Positions 49,554 through 58,623 of a stretch of 60,193 bases of DNA are shown here, piece by piece; positions within the stretch are counted from its first letter, which is position 1; every line of letters starts with the position of its first letter. The notes beneath the pieces were generated by a model that ran no database searches, was not told where the DNA came from, and saw only the letters and a program-made list of their open reading frames with translations. The translations under genes were made by a program, and so were the position numbers. The DNA lies in contig JAWXAX010000125.1 of NCBI GenBank assembly GCA_034439735.1, forward strand, positions 1 through 60,193, in the 5' to 3' direction. This stretch comes from Rhodothermales bacterium. GTDB taxonomy: Bacteria; Bacteroidota; Rhodothermia; Rhodothermales; JAHQVL01.

Positions 49554-51584
49554 ATGATAAAGCCTGTTACGCTACACGGCATCGCCGCACGACAGCCCAA
49601 GCCGCTCGCTCGAGTGGTTGGGATTACCGTCGCCGCCGCCCTGCTGGCTTCCTGCGCGGAGCCTCGCCCGATGGGGGACCCTCTGGACCACACCCCGGAG
49701 GAAGTGGGGTATTATTACCAGGTGGTCGATATCCCCATCCCCGAGGACATCATCCTTGAAGTGGGGGGCCTGGCGGTTCTGCCAGACGGACGGCCCGCCG
49801 TGGCGACACGTCACGGGGAGGTCTGGCTGGTTGACAACGCCTACGGTGAACGCCCCGAAGCGCCGGCCTTCACGCTCTTCGCGCGCGGCCTGCACGAACC
49901 CCTCGGGCTGCTGCGCCATGAAGGGTCGCTGTATACCGCCCAGCGCGGCGAATTGACGAAGATGACCGATACGGACGGCGACGGACGCGCGGAAAACTTC
50001 GAGACGGTCTACGCCTGGCCGCTGACCGGCAATTACCACGAGTATTCGTATGGTCCGTTATTGATGAACAACGGTAATTTCTTCGTCTCACTCAACCTCG
50101 GCTGGTTCGATCGAGGGGAGAGCCGGGCGAAGTGGCGGGGCTGGGCGCTCGAGATCACCCCGAAAGGGGAGATGACGCCGATGGCCGTCGGCTTCCGCTC
50201 GCCGGCCGGCATCGGGATCCTGGAAAACGGCGACATCTTTTATGGCGAAAACCAGGGAGATTGGATCGGCTCCGGGTGGATGACCCACATCGAAACGGGC
50301 GATTTCCTGGGGCATCCCGGTGGATTGAACTGGACGAGTGAGCCGGAGTGGACCCATTTCCAGCTGGCGTACGACGATATCCCCAACACCGGCGCTCCGA
50401 TGGCGGAGGCCGCGAAAACGATCGAGCCACTCAAACTGCCGGCCGTCTGGTTTCCGCACACCATCATGGGGATATCGACCTCCGCCATCATCCAGGACAT
50501 CACCGACGGCGGCTTCGGGCCGTACGCCGGCCAGGTATTCGTCGGGGACCAGGGCCACAGCAAGCTGATGCGGGTTTTTCTGGAACAGGTCAATGGCGAA
50601 TACCAGGGCGCCAACTTCCCGTTTTACGAAGGCTTCGCCTCGGGTATTTTGCGGACGGCGTGGGGGCTGGATCACTCCCTGTTTGTGGGCCAGACAAGCC
50701 GCGGATGGGATGCGACCGGCAAGGCGCCGTACGCGCTCCAGCGGCTCGTATGGACCGGCAATGTGCCTTTCGAGATGAAGGAAGTACGCGCCATGCCCGA
50801 TGGCTTCGAGATCGTCTTCACCCAGCCGGCCGACCCCGCCGCCGCGGGGGATCCCGCGATGTACACTGTACAGGGCTTTACGTACAAGTACCACAACACG
50901 TACGGCAGCCCGGCAGTCGATATTCAGACGCTGCCGGTTCGCCATGTCGAGGTCTCCGATAACGGCCTGAGGGCACGCCTCGTGGTGGATGGCTTGCGTG
51001 AAGGCTACATCCACGAGATCCGCCTCGGTGCGCTGCCGTCCCAGTCGGGCGCGCCGCTGCTGCACGACTTCGCCTATTACACCCTCAACGCGATCCCGGA
51101 TGGAGAGCGACTTACCGTGGCCGGCGCGCATGCCGCGGCGTCCGAGCCGGCGTCAGACGTCAGCGCTGGCCTGAAGCATAGGACACAGCCGCCGGCCAGC
51201 TGGAATTCTGGCCCCGAATTGACCCTCACCCTGGGCACGCTCCCGGGCCTGCGGTTCGACGAGGCGCAGTTCGAGGTGAAGGCCGGCGCCCGCGTGGCGC
51301 TCACGTTTAATAACAACGACGATATGCTCCACAATCTCGTCATCACCGCCCCCGACGAGGCGGACCACGTGGCCACGGAGGCGCTCAACCTCGGGCTGCG
51401 CGGGCAGGAGATGGGCTATGTGCCCGATGCCGGCGCCGTCCTGTTCTTTACAAGCCTTTTACAACCCGCCACCACCGAAACCATTTACTTCGAGGCGCCG
51501 TCGATCCCGGGCGACTACCCCTTTGTCTGCACCTTTCCCGGTCATGCCGCAACCATGCGGGGTATACTCCGCGTACGAGCCTGA
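49554..51584 (+). CDS. Lipoprotein: sugar-dehydrogenase-like propeller fused to azurin-like cupredoxin
   Basis: The protein has 676 residues with lipobox LLASC (Cys34). Residues about 60-440 form a PVC-type membrane-bound dehydrogenase propeller (VGGLAVLPDGRPAVATRHGEVWLVDN, RSPAGIGILENGDIFYGENQGDWIGSGW, GQVFVGDQGHSKLMRV). A short beta domain with a DPAAAGDPAMYTVQGF segment follows. The C-terminal 130 residues are a type-1 copper domain: His593 in NNDDMLHNLVI, Cys659 in FVCTFPGH, His664 and Met668. The C-x4-H-x3-M spacing is exactly that of azurin. A built-in blue-copper carrier suggests direct relay of electrons from the propeller active site. Confidence 0.85.
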   Translation: MIKPVTLHGIAARQPKPLARVVGITVAAALLASCAEPRPMGDPLDHTPEEVGYYYQVVDIPIPEDIILEVGGLAVLPDGRPAVATRHGEVWLVDNAYGERPEAPAFTLFARGLHEPLGLLRHEGSLYTAQRGELTKMTDTDGDGRAENFETVYAWPLTGNYHEYSYGPLLMNNGNFFVSLNLGWFDRGESRAKWRGWALEITPKGEMTPMAVGFRSPAGIGILENGDIFYGENQGDWIGSGWMTHIETGDFLGHPGGLNWTSEPEWTHFQLAYDDIPNTGAPMAEAAKTIEPLKLPAVWFPHTIMGISTSAIIQDITDGGFGPYAGQVFVGDQGHSKLMRVFLEQVNGEYQGANFPFYEGFASGILRTAWGLDHSLFVGQTSRGWDATGKAPYALQRLVWTGNVPFEMKEVRAMPDGFEIVFTQPADPAAAGDPAMYTVQGFTYKYHNTYGSPAVDIQTLPVRHVEVSDNGLRARLVVDGLREGYIHEIRLGALPSQSGAPLLHDFAYYTLNAIPDGERLTVAGAHAAASEPASDVSAGLKHRTQPPASWNSGPELTLTLGTLPGLRFDEAQFEVKAGARVALTFNNNDDMLHNLVITAPDEADHVATEALNLGLRGQEMGYVPDAGAVLFFTSLLQPATTETIYFEAPSIPGDYPFVCTFPGHAATMRGILRVRA

Positions 51585-51652
51585 CAGGAGCCCGTCATCC
51601 ACACGCTCCGCAGGACGACTCGCACTCCATTCCTCCACCGACTCCTTTCCCC

Positions 51653-52552
51653 ATGATGAAAAAGCACCTTCGCCGGCTACTGGCTCTCCTGACGCGCACG
51701 CCGAATCTTCGCCCCGCCGCCGTCCCGGCGCCCGTTGTCCGGAATCGCTTCTGGACGGGAATCGCCCTGACACTCCTTGCGACGAGCCTCCTGAGCGCAC
51801 CCGCCCTCGCCCAGCCTTCCAAAACTGAGATGGCGACGCACCTGAAAGCGATCGATCAGCTCACCACCGACGCCCTCGCCGCCAGCAAAAAGGCCGAGAC
51901 GGCCGCCTCCGTGGCCGAAGTGAAACGCGAGGCAGACATTGTATTCGCTTCGATCTGGGGCATCACCTCCGGCCTCGCCGACGGCGCACTGGGTGCTGAA
52001 AAGGTGCACGACTGGAAAAGCCGCTGGCAGTCCGATACGGATGACTTCGAACTCGAGACCCCCGAAAAATTCGGGGTGCTGCCGGCCGCCGTCACCGATC
52101 CGGCCCTGATGGGCATCGTCGGACGTGGACGCTACGTGCGAGACCTGATCAAGGTGGAAGCTGAAGCCGGCAAAGCCCACTTCCAGCACACGTTCGCCGC
52201 CCTCAATAATGTGATCGGGTGGCAACGGATGGATTATGCGCCGGCCCGCGGCGGCATGCCGCGTGTCGACCTCACCGCCCAGTGGGACGCGCCCTCCGAG
52301 TTCTGGCTCTCCTCAGCCGATACGGGCTGGATCTTCGACGCCTACTCCCAGGCGGTGAACATCCTCAAAACGTCGTATGGCGACGATATCGGCGCCGCCC
52401 GGAAGCACGCCGCCGGCATGACGCAGTTGCTCGAAAAAGTGCGCGCCGGCGTCGACGCCAATGGCAACAACACGGTCGAGCCCGCCATGATGGAAGGCGG
52501 CCTCGACACCGCGCTCCAGCATGCGCGTCTGGCCGGCATCAACCTGCCCTGA
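51653..52552 (+). CDS. Exported protein of unknown function
   Basis: The 299 residues have a long n-region and hydrophobic stretch (WTGIALTLLATSLLSAPALA) with a predicted cut before residue 54. The mature part is mostly helical, with SVAEVKREADIVFASIWGITSGLADG, GIVGRGRYVRDLIKVEAEAGKAHFQHTFAALNNVIGW and a C-terminal RAGVDANGNNTVEPAMMEGGLDTAL that resembles a degenerate calcium-binding loop. I cannot name the family. It sits between the propeller-azurin and ThuA-propeller genes, about 50-70 bases from each, so it is likely a partner protein in the same process. Confidence 0.75.
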   Translation: MMKKHLRRLLALLTRTPNLRPAAVPAPVVRNRFWTGIALTLLATSLLSAPALAQPSKTEMATHLKAIDQLTTDALAASKKAETAASVAEVKREADIVFASIWGITSGLADGALGAEKVHDWKSRWQSDTDDFELETPEKFGVLPAAVTDPALMGIVGRGRYVRDLIKVEAEAGKAHFQHTFAALNNVIGWQRMDYAPARGGMPRVDLTAQWDAPSEFWLSSADTGWIFDAYSQAVNILKTSYGDDIGAARKHAAGMTQLLEKVRAGVDANGNNTVEPAMMEGGLDTALQHARLAGINLP

Positions 52553-52605
52553 TCGCGCTACGTGAACTTCGCCTTCCTCTTTCCAGGCCCAGCTTTCCTA
52601 TTGCC

Positions 52606-55026
52606 ATGAACTCATTCCAGCGAATTTTTTTCATCCTCCTGATGCCGGCTATCCTCTTTGGCTGCTCCGGCGCCCGATCTACCGCCGTGGAGACGATGAA
52701 CGCCGCCGATCCTAACGCCATACGGGTGCTTATGATCACGGCGACCAACGGCTTCCGGCACGAGTCGATTGAAGCCTCGAAAACCGTCATGCAAGCGGCA
52801 AGCGATTCCACCGAGTTCGTCATCGACATGACGGAGAACGTGGAGGACCTCAACGACGCCAATCTCGCGAAATACGACGTCCTCTTTTTCGCCAACTCCA
52901 CCCTCCGCGTGGCCAATGACCTGACGGACTCGGAGCGTGTGACGGCGCGGGACCCGATGGTGGGCGACTGGGGCAACTACGACCTTTCCTACGAAACGAC
53001 GCAAGGCAAAGCCACCGGCAAACTCGCCATCTCCGGCGCACCCGGCTCGCTTACCGGATACATCAAAGTGGGTGATGCCCCGGCGCCGCTGACGGTTGTG
53101 ACGTTGGCCGGCCGTGCGCTCACGTTTTCGTGGATCGAAAACGACCTCGGCTCGGGCGCCGCGACCATCACGGCCACTACCCAGATCGATGGCGATGCGA
53201 TGAACGGCTCCGTCACCGTCGACGGCACCGACATCGTGCTCACGGGCACCCGCACGGGCCCTCCCCGCGATAGCTACGAAGGGACGCCGGTGAACCACGC
53301 GCAGCGGGCCGCCATCATGCGGTTCGTGCGTTCGGGCAAAGGCGTCGCCGTGGCACACGCCGGCCTCGATGCGTTTTATGGATGGAGCGAATACGAAGCA
53401 ATGGTCGGCGGCGGCCTCTTTAAGTCAAACCCGTGGACGCAAGAAGTCCGTGTAACCATCGAAGAGCCTACCAACCCGGCCGTGGCCCACTTCGGAGAAT
53501 CGTTCACCATCAATGACGAAATCTACGTCCTCAACAACAATCCCCGCTGGAACTCCCGCGTGTTGGCCTCACTGGACATGGCAAGTGTCGGGGTGACGGA
53601 AGAACCATCGGATCAGGAGCGCAACGACTACCCGATTTCCTGGATTCGGAAGTACGACGGCGGACGCGTGTTCGTCACCAAGCTGGGCCACTTTGCGGAG
53701 GTCTGGCAGAACCCGGCGTTTGTTACCCACGTCCTCCAGGGGATGCGCATGGCCGCCGGCCGCGTCGAAGCCGACTTCGGCGGACGGCGCGTAAAGGAAG
53801 TGATCGCCGCGGACGTCTGGCCGGATGACATCGCGGTCGATGATCGCGGTAACGTCTGGATTGCTGAATTACGCGGCAAGATCCACCGCTATGACGCCAC
53901 GACGAAGCAGACGCGCCTCCTCGCCGAAATCAAGACGACCGACCCGACGGGCATCGAACACGGGATCTATGGCATCGAGGTCGACCCAAACTTTTACGCC
54001 GGCGAGCCTTACGTCTACATCTTCTACGCGGAGCCCGAGACGTTTGTCAACACGCTGCTGCGGTACGAGTACCGGAACGACGCGATCGATTTTTCCACCG
54101 AGAAGATCATCCTCCGCGTCCCCACCGAGCCGCAGTGCTGCCACCAGGCTGGCGACCTCGAGTGGGGCGCCGACGGCACCCTCTTCATCTCCACCGGCGA
54201 TACCGGGTACTCCGGCACCCGGCCCGAATGGGAGATCAGCGAGGAGCGCGTAAAAGCGTTCGCCGAGAAGTACGACCTGAACGATACGCACTGGTCGCGC
54301 ATCGTGGACTCCGAGCATACCTCGCAGAACCTGACTGATCTCCGTGGCAAGGTGCTCCGCATCAACAAAGACGGTTCGATCCCGAAGGACAACCCGCTCT
54401 ACGGCCAGCCCGGCGTCCGCTGGGAGATCTTCGCCTACGGCCTGCGCAACCCGTACCGCATCAAGTGGGATCAGGAGACGGAATCCCTGTTTATCGGCGT
54501 GGTCGGCCCGGATGCGGTGTACGACTACGACGAGTACAACGTCGCACAGGGCGGAGAGAACTTCGGGTGGCCGCGCTCGATCGGCCGGCTGTTTTACAAT
54601 GAGTGGACTCCGGACATGATTCCGAACTTCAAGCCGCCGATCTGGGAGTACCGCTATGACCAGGGCGGCGCCCGCTCGGCTACGTTTGGACCGGTGTATC
54701 GCTTCAAAGGCGCCGGCGCATTCCCGGAGGCGTTTCAGAACAAGGGCTTCGTCTACGACTGGTCCCGCCGTTGGATCAAGTGGGGCGACATCGAGGAGGG
54801 CACCTATACCTCCGACGACGAGCGGATGGTAAAGAACACGCCGCTCCAGTACTCCACCCGCACCACGCGCCTGACGAACATCAAAACGTTCGATCAGCTC
54901 ACCATGAGCACGCCGATATCGATGGAAGTCGGTCCCGACGGATGCATCTACGTGGCGGAATACGACGGATTCTGGGATCCAGGCCCTAACGCACAGGTCA
55001 CCCGCTACTGCTGGGTGAACGACTGA
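52606..55026 (+). CDS. Lipoprotein: ThuA-like domain (interrupted) fused to PQQ-type sugar dehydrogenase propeller
   Basis: The protein has 806 residues with lipobox LFGC (Cys20). Residues about 40-400 are a ThuA/trehalose-utilisation-like domain: VLMITATNGFRHESI, YDVLFFANSTL, RSGKGVAVAHAGLDAFYGW, VTHVLQGMRMAAG. It is split by a beta-rich insertion at residues about 116-218 (VGDWGNYDLSYETTQGKATG, DGDAMNGSVTVDGTDIVLTG), which looks like a lipocalin-like module. Residues 400-806 form a glucose/sorbosone-dehydrogenase propeller (WPDDIAVDDRGNVWIAELRG, CCHQAGDLEWGADGTLFISTGD, AYGLRNPYRIKWD, GGARSATFGPVYRF). ThuA relatives act on 3-keto sugars or galactose-type sugars. Fusion to a propeller ties both steps to one lipoprotein. 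The frame upstream of 52606 is shadow. Confidence 0.87.
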   Translation: MNSFQRIFFILLMPAILFGCSGARSTAVETMNAADPNAIRVLMITATNGFRHESIEASKTVMQAASDSTEFVIDMTENVEDLNDANLAKYDVLFFANSTLRVANDLTDSERVTARDPMVGDWGNYDLSYETTQGKATGKLAISGAPGSLTGYIKVGDAPAPLTVVTLAGRALTFSWIENDLGSGAATITATTQIDGDAMNGSVTVDGTDIVLTGTRTGPPRDSYEGTPVNHAQRAAIMRFVRSGKGVAVAHAGLDAFYGWSEYEAMVGGGLFKSNPWTQEVRVTIEEPTNPAVAHFGESFTINDEIYVLNNNPRWNSRVLASLDMASVGVTEEPSDQERNDYPISWIRKYDGGRVFVTKLGHFAEVWQNPAFVTHVLQGMRMAAGRVEADFGGRRVKEVIAADVWPDDIAVDDRGNVWIAELRGKIHRYDATTKQTRLLAEIKTTDPTGIEHGIYGIEVDPNFYAGEPYVYIFYAEPETFVNTLLRYEYRNDAIDFSTEKIILRVPTEPQCCHQAGDLEWGADGTLFISTGDTGYSGTRPEWEISEERVKAFAEKYDLNDTHWSRIVDSEHTSQNLTDLRGKVLRINKDGSIPKDNPLYGQPGVRWEIFAYGLRNPYRIKWDQETESLFIGVVGPDAVYDYDEYNVAQGGENFGWPRSIGRLFYNEWTPDMIPNFKPPIWEYRYDQGGARSATFGPVYRFKGAGAFPEAFQNKGFVYDWSRRWIKWGDIEEGTYTSDDERMVKNTPLQYSTRTTRLTNIKTFDQLTMSTPISMEVGPDGCIYVAEYDGFWDPGPNAQVTRYCWVND

Positions 55027-55035
55027 GGATCGAAC

Positions 55036-55070
55036 GATCCCCCCGGACCCGAGTCGGGGTCTGGGGGGAT
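55036..55070. terminator. GC-rich hairpin between convergent genes
   Basis: ATCCCCCCGGACCCGA (55036-55051) pairs almost fully with TCGGGGTCTGGGGGGAT (55054-55070). It lies 10 bases after the ThuA-propeller stop and 48 bases before the stop of the EamA gene on the other strand. It probably ends transcription from both sides. Confidence 0.65.
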
Positions 55071-55117
55071 GGGTTTCCGAATCGATCGGAATGTGGGGGG
55101 CGTGGTGTGGCGTCGGG

Positions 55118-56113
55118 TTACGCTTCGCTAACCCGACCTACGGGCTGATCCGACGGGGCCGCGGCGGGATTGGGTGGCGGGGGGAAACTCGCCGGCTTCT
55201 TTGCCCGGTTTCTTCCGAAGATATTGATGATCGCCACGGCGCTAACCAGCAGCACCAGCGCCACGCCCATGCGCCAGGTCACTGTCTCGCCTCCCAGCGC
55301 CCAGCCCAGCAGAATAGCCACGCCCGGATTGACGTAGGCGTATGTCGTTGCCACGGTCGGTGTGGTATGGGTGAGGAGCCAGACGTACGCGCTGAACCCG
55401 ATGAACGAGCCAAAAACCAGCAAATAGGCCCAACTCAGCACGGAGCGCATGGTGAAGGAGGCCAGGTGGATCTCCGCCGCCTCGCCGGCGACCAGGCCGG
55501 CCAGCGTCAGCATCAGGCCGCCGCCGAGCATCTGCATGGCGGTGGAGAGGAACGGATCGGCGGGGAGACCGGCGTTGCGGCCATGCAGCGACCCCACCGC
55601 CCAGCAAATCCCGCCCAATAATGTGGCCGCCGCCGCGGCGACATTGAGTCCATCGCCGGCCAGAATCGACCCGGTATCGAACAACAACGCCACGCCCACC
55701 GCACCCACGATGAACCCGATGATCGTCAGCCGGTTAGGTGGTGCGCCTTTTTTCCAGAGCCAGTCCAACAGCGCCATCCACATCGGCACAGTCGTGATGA
55801 GCAGGGCGGCAAGGCCCGACGGGATAAACTTCGTCGCCCAGGCGAGGGTGCCGGTGCCAAAACCGAGCATCAGGGTGCCGACGAGGGTCGCCCGCCGCCA
55901 CTGGACGAAGGTTGGACGCTCGCCGCCGCGCATCCTGAGCCACAGGTACATGACGCCGCCGGCGATGCCGAACCGGCTCCCCAGCAGCAGCAGCGGGGGC
56001 AACGTTTCGACCGCGTACCGTATGGCCAGATACGTCGATCCCCAGATGATGTACACACTGGCAAGCGCCGTGACGAGCGCCCAGCGTGCCGGTGGTGTCG
56101 AGGTAGCCTGCAT
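55118..56113 (-). CDS. EamA/RhaT-family (DMT) transporter
   Basis: This 331-residue protein has ten predicted helices in two EamA repeats: ASVYIIWGSTYLAIRYAVETLPPLLLLGSRFGIAGG and PSGLAALLITTVPMWMALLDWLW in the first, ICWAVGSLHGRN and SFIGFSAYVWLLTHTTPTVATTYAYVNPGVAILLGWALGGE in the second. A hydrophilic tail of about 30 residues rich in Pro and Ala follows. It exports or imports small metabolites; the substrate is not evident. It resembles the YedA branch. The ATG at 56113 starts the first helix; the gene is divergent from the beta-lactamase fusion. Confidence 0.9.
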   Translation of the reverse strand: MQATSTPPARWALVTALASVYIIWGSTYLAIRYAVETLPPLLLLGSRFGIAGGVMYLWLRMRGGERPTFVQWRRATLVGTLMLGFGTGTLAWATKFIPSGLAALLITTVPMWMALLDWLWKKGAPPNRLTIIGFIVGAVGVALLFDTGSILAGDGLNVAAAAATLLGGICWAVGSLHGRNAGLPADPFLSTAMQMLGGGLMLTLAGLVAGEAAEIHLASFTMRSVLSWAYLLVFGSFIGFSAYVWLLTHTTPTVATTYAYVNPGVAILLGWALGGETVTWRMGVALVLLVSAVAIINIFGRNRAKKPASFPPPPNPAAAPSDQPVGRVSEA

Positions 56114-56150
56114 GCGGAGCGTTCCGATCGATGGGGATAACACGGAAAAC

Positions 56151-56186
56151 CGAGGGGGGACCACAGGGGGGACCACAGGGGGATGT
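56151..56186. repeat. Direct repeat GGGGGGACCACA between divergent genes
   Basis: Two and a half copies of GGGGGGACCACA stand in tandem in the 173-base gap between the EamA gene and the beta-lactamase/VanX fusion. They may be regulatory or a simple slippage product. No promoter could be assigned. Confidence 0.5.
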
Positions 56187-56286
56187 AAACCCGCTTCGTC
56201 GCAATCGGGGCCGCGTATCCAGTGATCTTTTTGAGAAGCTTGCGGACGGCCTGTCGTATCTTGCCGGGCTGACAAACCGAACCCGC

Positions 56287-58623
56287 ATGCACTCTCCGCG
56301 CTACCTCCTTCTCCTGATCTTGCCAGTCCTCGCCGCGTGCCGGCCTGTTGCTCCTCCCGAACCGGACCTCTCGTCCGTAATCGACGCCCTCGACGCCTAT
56401 ATCCAGTACGAGATGGCCGATAAAGGGCTACCGTCGGTGTCGATAACCCTCGTCGATGGGCCCGACATCGTCTGGTCAAATGGATATGGGACCGCGCAGC
56501 CTGCTTCCGGGGCGCTTGCGACGGGGCAGACCGTCTACCGCGTAGCCTCGCTTTCGAAGCTCTTTACGGCAATGGCCGTGATGCAACTGGTCGAACAGGG
56601 CCGGCTCGATCTTGACGCCCCCATCGAGACCTATCTGCCGGACTTTAAGCCGGCCAACCCGTTCGGGACCCCGGTGACTCTACGCCAGGTCCACAGCCAC
56701 CGCTCGGGCCTCGTGCGCGAGCCGCCGGTGGGGCATTATTTCGACCCCGACGAGCCCTCGATCGAGGCCACCGTCGCCAGCCTCAACCAGACGGCGCTCA
56801 TTTACGCGCCGACGACCCGGACCAAATATTCAAACGCGGCCGTCACCGTGGCCGGCCGCGTCGTGGAAGCTGTAGTGGGCGAGCCGTTCGCCGACTACGT
56901 GGACCGCGCGCTACTGCATCCGATGGGGATGACGACCAGCAGTTTCGCCCCCCGGCCCACCCTCCGCGCCGGGCTGGCGGAAGGGACCATGTGGACCTAC
57001 GACGGCCGCACGTTCCCCGCGCCGGTGTTCGAGTTGGGCATGGCGCCGGCGGCCAACCTGTACACCACCATGGACGACCTCGGTCGTTTCATGACGGTCC
57101 TCTTCGCCGGCGGCATCGGTCCCGATGGAGCCACCGTGATCTCCCCCGCATCGCTGGATACCATGTGGACCGTACAATTTGCCGGCGGCGGGGATCCGCG
57201 AGCGCCTGGTTTCGGCCTGGGCTTCTTCGTCGATGCCTTCGAGGGCGCGCGACGCGTCCAGCACAGCGGGGTGATGTACGGTTATGCCACCCGCCTAGCC
57301 GCACTGCCGGACGAGCGGCTTGGCGTGGCCGTCGTGGGAACGATGGACGCCGCGAACGATGCCGTGGACCGGATCGGCGCGTACGCCCTTCGGCTGCTGC
57401 GGGCGCACAAAGCCAGTCTACCCCTGCCCGGTTTCGAACGGTTCACGCCCGTCGACTCGCTCCTCGCGCGCCGGCTCGACGGCAGGTACGAATCGAACGG
57501 AGCGGTCCGCGAACTCATCGAACGCAACGGCGAACTCTACCTCTTCAACGGCCTCGAACGCCACCGCCTCCGGATGCGGGGCGACTCCTTGATCACCGAC
57601 GACCGGCTCGCCCACGGCTACACCTTGCTTCCGGAAGGCGACGCCCTGATCGATGCCGCCGGCCAGCGGTTCGTGCAGGTCGCGCCGACCCGGCCGGCCG
57701 CCCCGTATCCGCATCACGCCGGCCTCATCGGCGAATACGGGTGGGACCACAACACCCTCTACGTCTTCGAACGCGACGGGCAGTTGTGGACCCTCATAGA
57801 GTGGTTCTTTTATTATCCTCTCACCGAAGTGAGCCCCGACGTCTACCGCATGCCGGCGTACGGGCTGTATCCCGACGAGACGCTCACCTTCACCCGCGAC
57901 GCGCAGGGGCGTGGGTTGAACGCTTCACTTGTCGGGGTGGACTTTGAACGGAGACGGATCGAACCCGATGGCGGGGCCACCTTCAAGATCAATCCCGTGC
58001 GCCCTGTCGAAACCCTGCGCTCCGAGGCGATGGCGGCCACCCCGCCGGCGCAGCCGGATTCCCTTCGCGCGCCAGACCTCGTCGAGCTGAGCACCCTCGA
58101 TCCGACCTTTAAACTCGACATCCGCTACGCCACCACGAACAACTTCATGGGAGCCGTTTTTTACCAGCAGCCACGGGCGTTCCTGCAGCGGCCAGCGGCG
58201 GAGGCGCTGGTCCGCGCCGGCGCGGAGCTAAAAAAACAGGGCCTCGGGATCGTCGTCTATGACGGCTACCGCCCCTGGGCCGTAACGAAGATGTTCTGGG
58301 AGGCAACGCCCGAACACCAACACGATTTTGTCGCCGACCCCGCAAAGGGGTCTCGCCACAACCGCGGCTGCGCGATAGACATCGGCCTGTACGACCTGGC
58401 CACCGGCAACCTCGTCCCGATGCCCAGCGGCTACGATGAGTTCTCGCCGCGCGCCTTCCCGGATTACCCGGGCGGCAGCGCCCTGGAACGCTGGCACCGC
58501 GAACTGCTGCGCGATATCATGGAAGAGGCCGGCTTCACGGTGTACGAGTGGGAGTGGTGGCACTTCGACTTTAACGAGTGGGGCCAGTACCCCGTACTTA
58601 ATGTGCCGTTTGAGGCGTTATAA
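56287..58623 (+). CDS. Lipoprotein fusion: serine beta-lactamase/penicillin-binding domain + VanX-type D-Ala-D-Ala dipeptidase
   Basis: The protein has 778 residues with lipobox LAAC (Cys18). Residues about 30-390 are a class C beta-lactamase-like domain with SxxK (Ser88-Leu-Ser-Lys91), the Tyr181-Ser-Asn motif and an HSG triad (VQHSGVMYGY). A middle beta domain (about 395-575) is of the kind found behind such domains. Residues about 590-778 are peptidase M15D/VanX: DIRYATTNNFMG, YDGYRPWAVTKMF, SRHNRGCAIDIG (zinc His and Asp) and EWEWWHFDF (catalytic Glu and zinc His). Both halves act on D-Ala-D-Ala peptides in unrelated ways. It could serve cell-wall recycling, scavenging of peptidoglycan from prey, or antibiotic resistance. 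Confidence 0.88.
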   Translation: MHSPRYLLLLILPVLAACRPVAPPEPDLSSVIDALDAYIQYEMADKGLPSVSITLVDGPDIVWSNGYGTAQPASGALATGQTVYRVASLSKLFTAMAVMQLVEQGRLDLDAPIETYLPDFKPANPFGTPVTLRQVHSHRSGLVREPPVGHYFDPDEPSIEATVASLNQTALIYAPTTRTKYSNAAVTVAGRVVEAVVGEPFADYVDRALLHPMGMTTSSFAPRPTLRAGLAEGTMWTYDGRTFPAPVFELGMAPAANLYTTMDDLGRFMTVLFAGGIGPDGATVISPASLDTMWTVQFAGGGDPRAPGFGLGFFVDAFEGARRVQHSGVMYGYATRLAALPDERLGVAVVGTMDAANDAVDRIGAYALRLLRAHKASLPLPGFERFTPVDSLLARRLDGRYESNGAVRELIERNGELYLFNGLERHRLRMRGDSLITDDRLAHGYTLLPEGDALIDAAGQRFVQVAPTRPAAPYPHHAGLIGEYGWDHNTLYVFERDGQLWTLIEWFFYYPLTEVSPDVYRMPAYGLYPDETLTFTRDAQGRGLNASLVGVDFERRRIEPDGGATFKINPVRPVETLRSEAMAATPPAQPDSLRAPDLVELSTLDPTFKLDIRYATTNNFMGAVFYQQPRAFLQRPAAEALVRAGAELKKQGLGIVVYDGYRPWAVTKMFWEATPEHQHDFVADPAKGSRHNRGCAIDIGLYDLATGNLVPMPSGYDEFSPRAFPDYPGGSALERWHRELLRDIMEEAGFTVYEWEWWHFDFNEWGQYPVLNVPFEAL

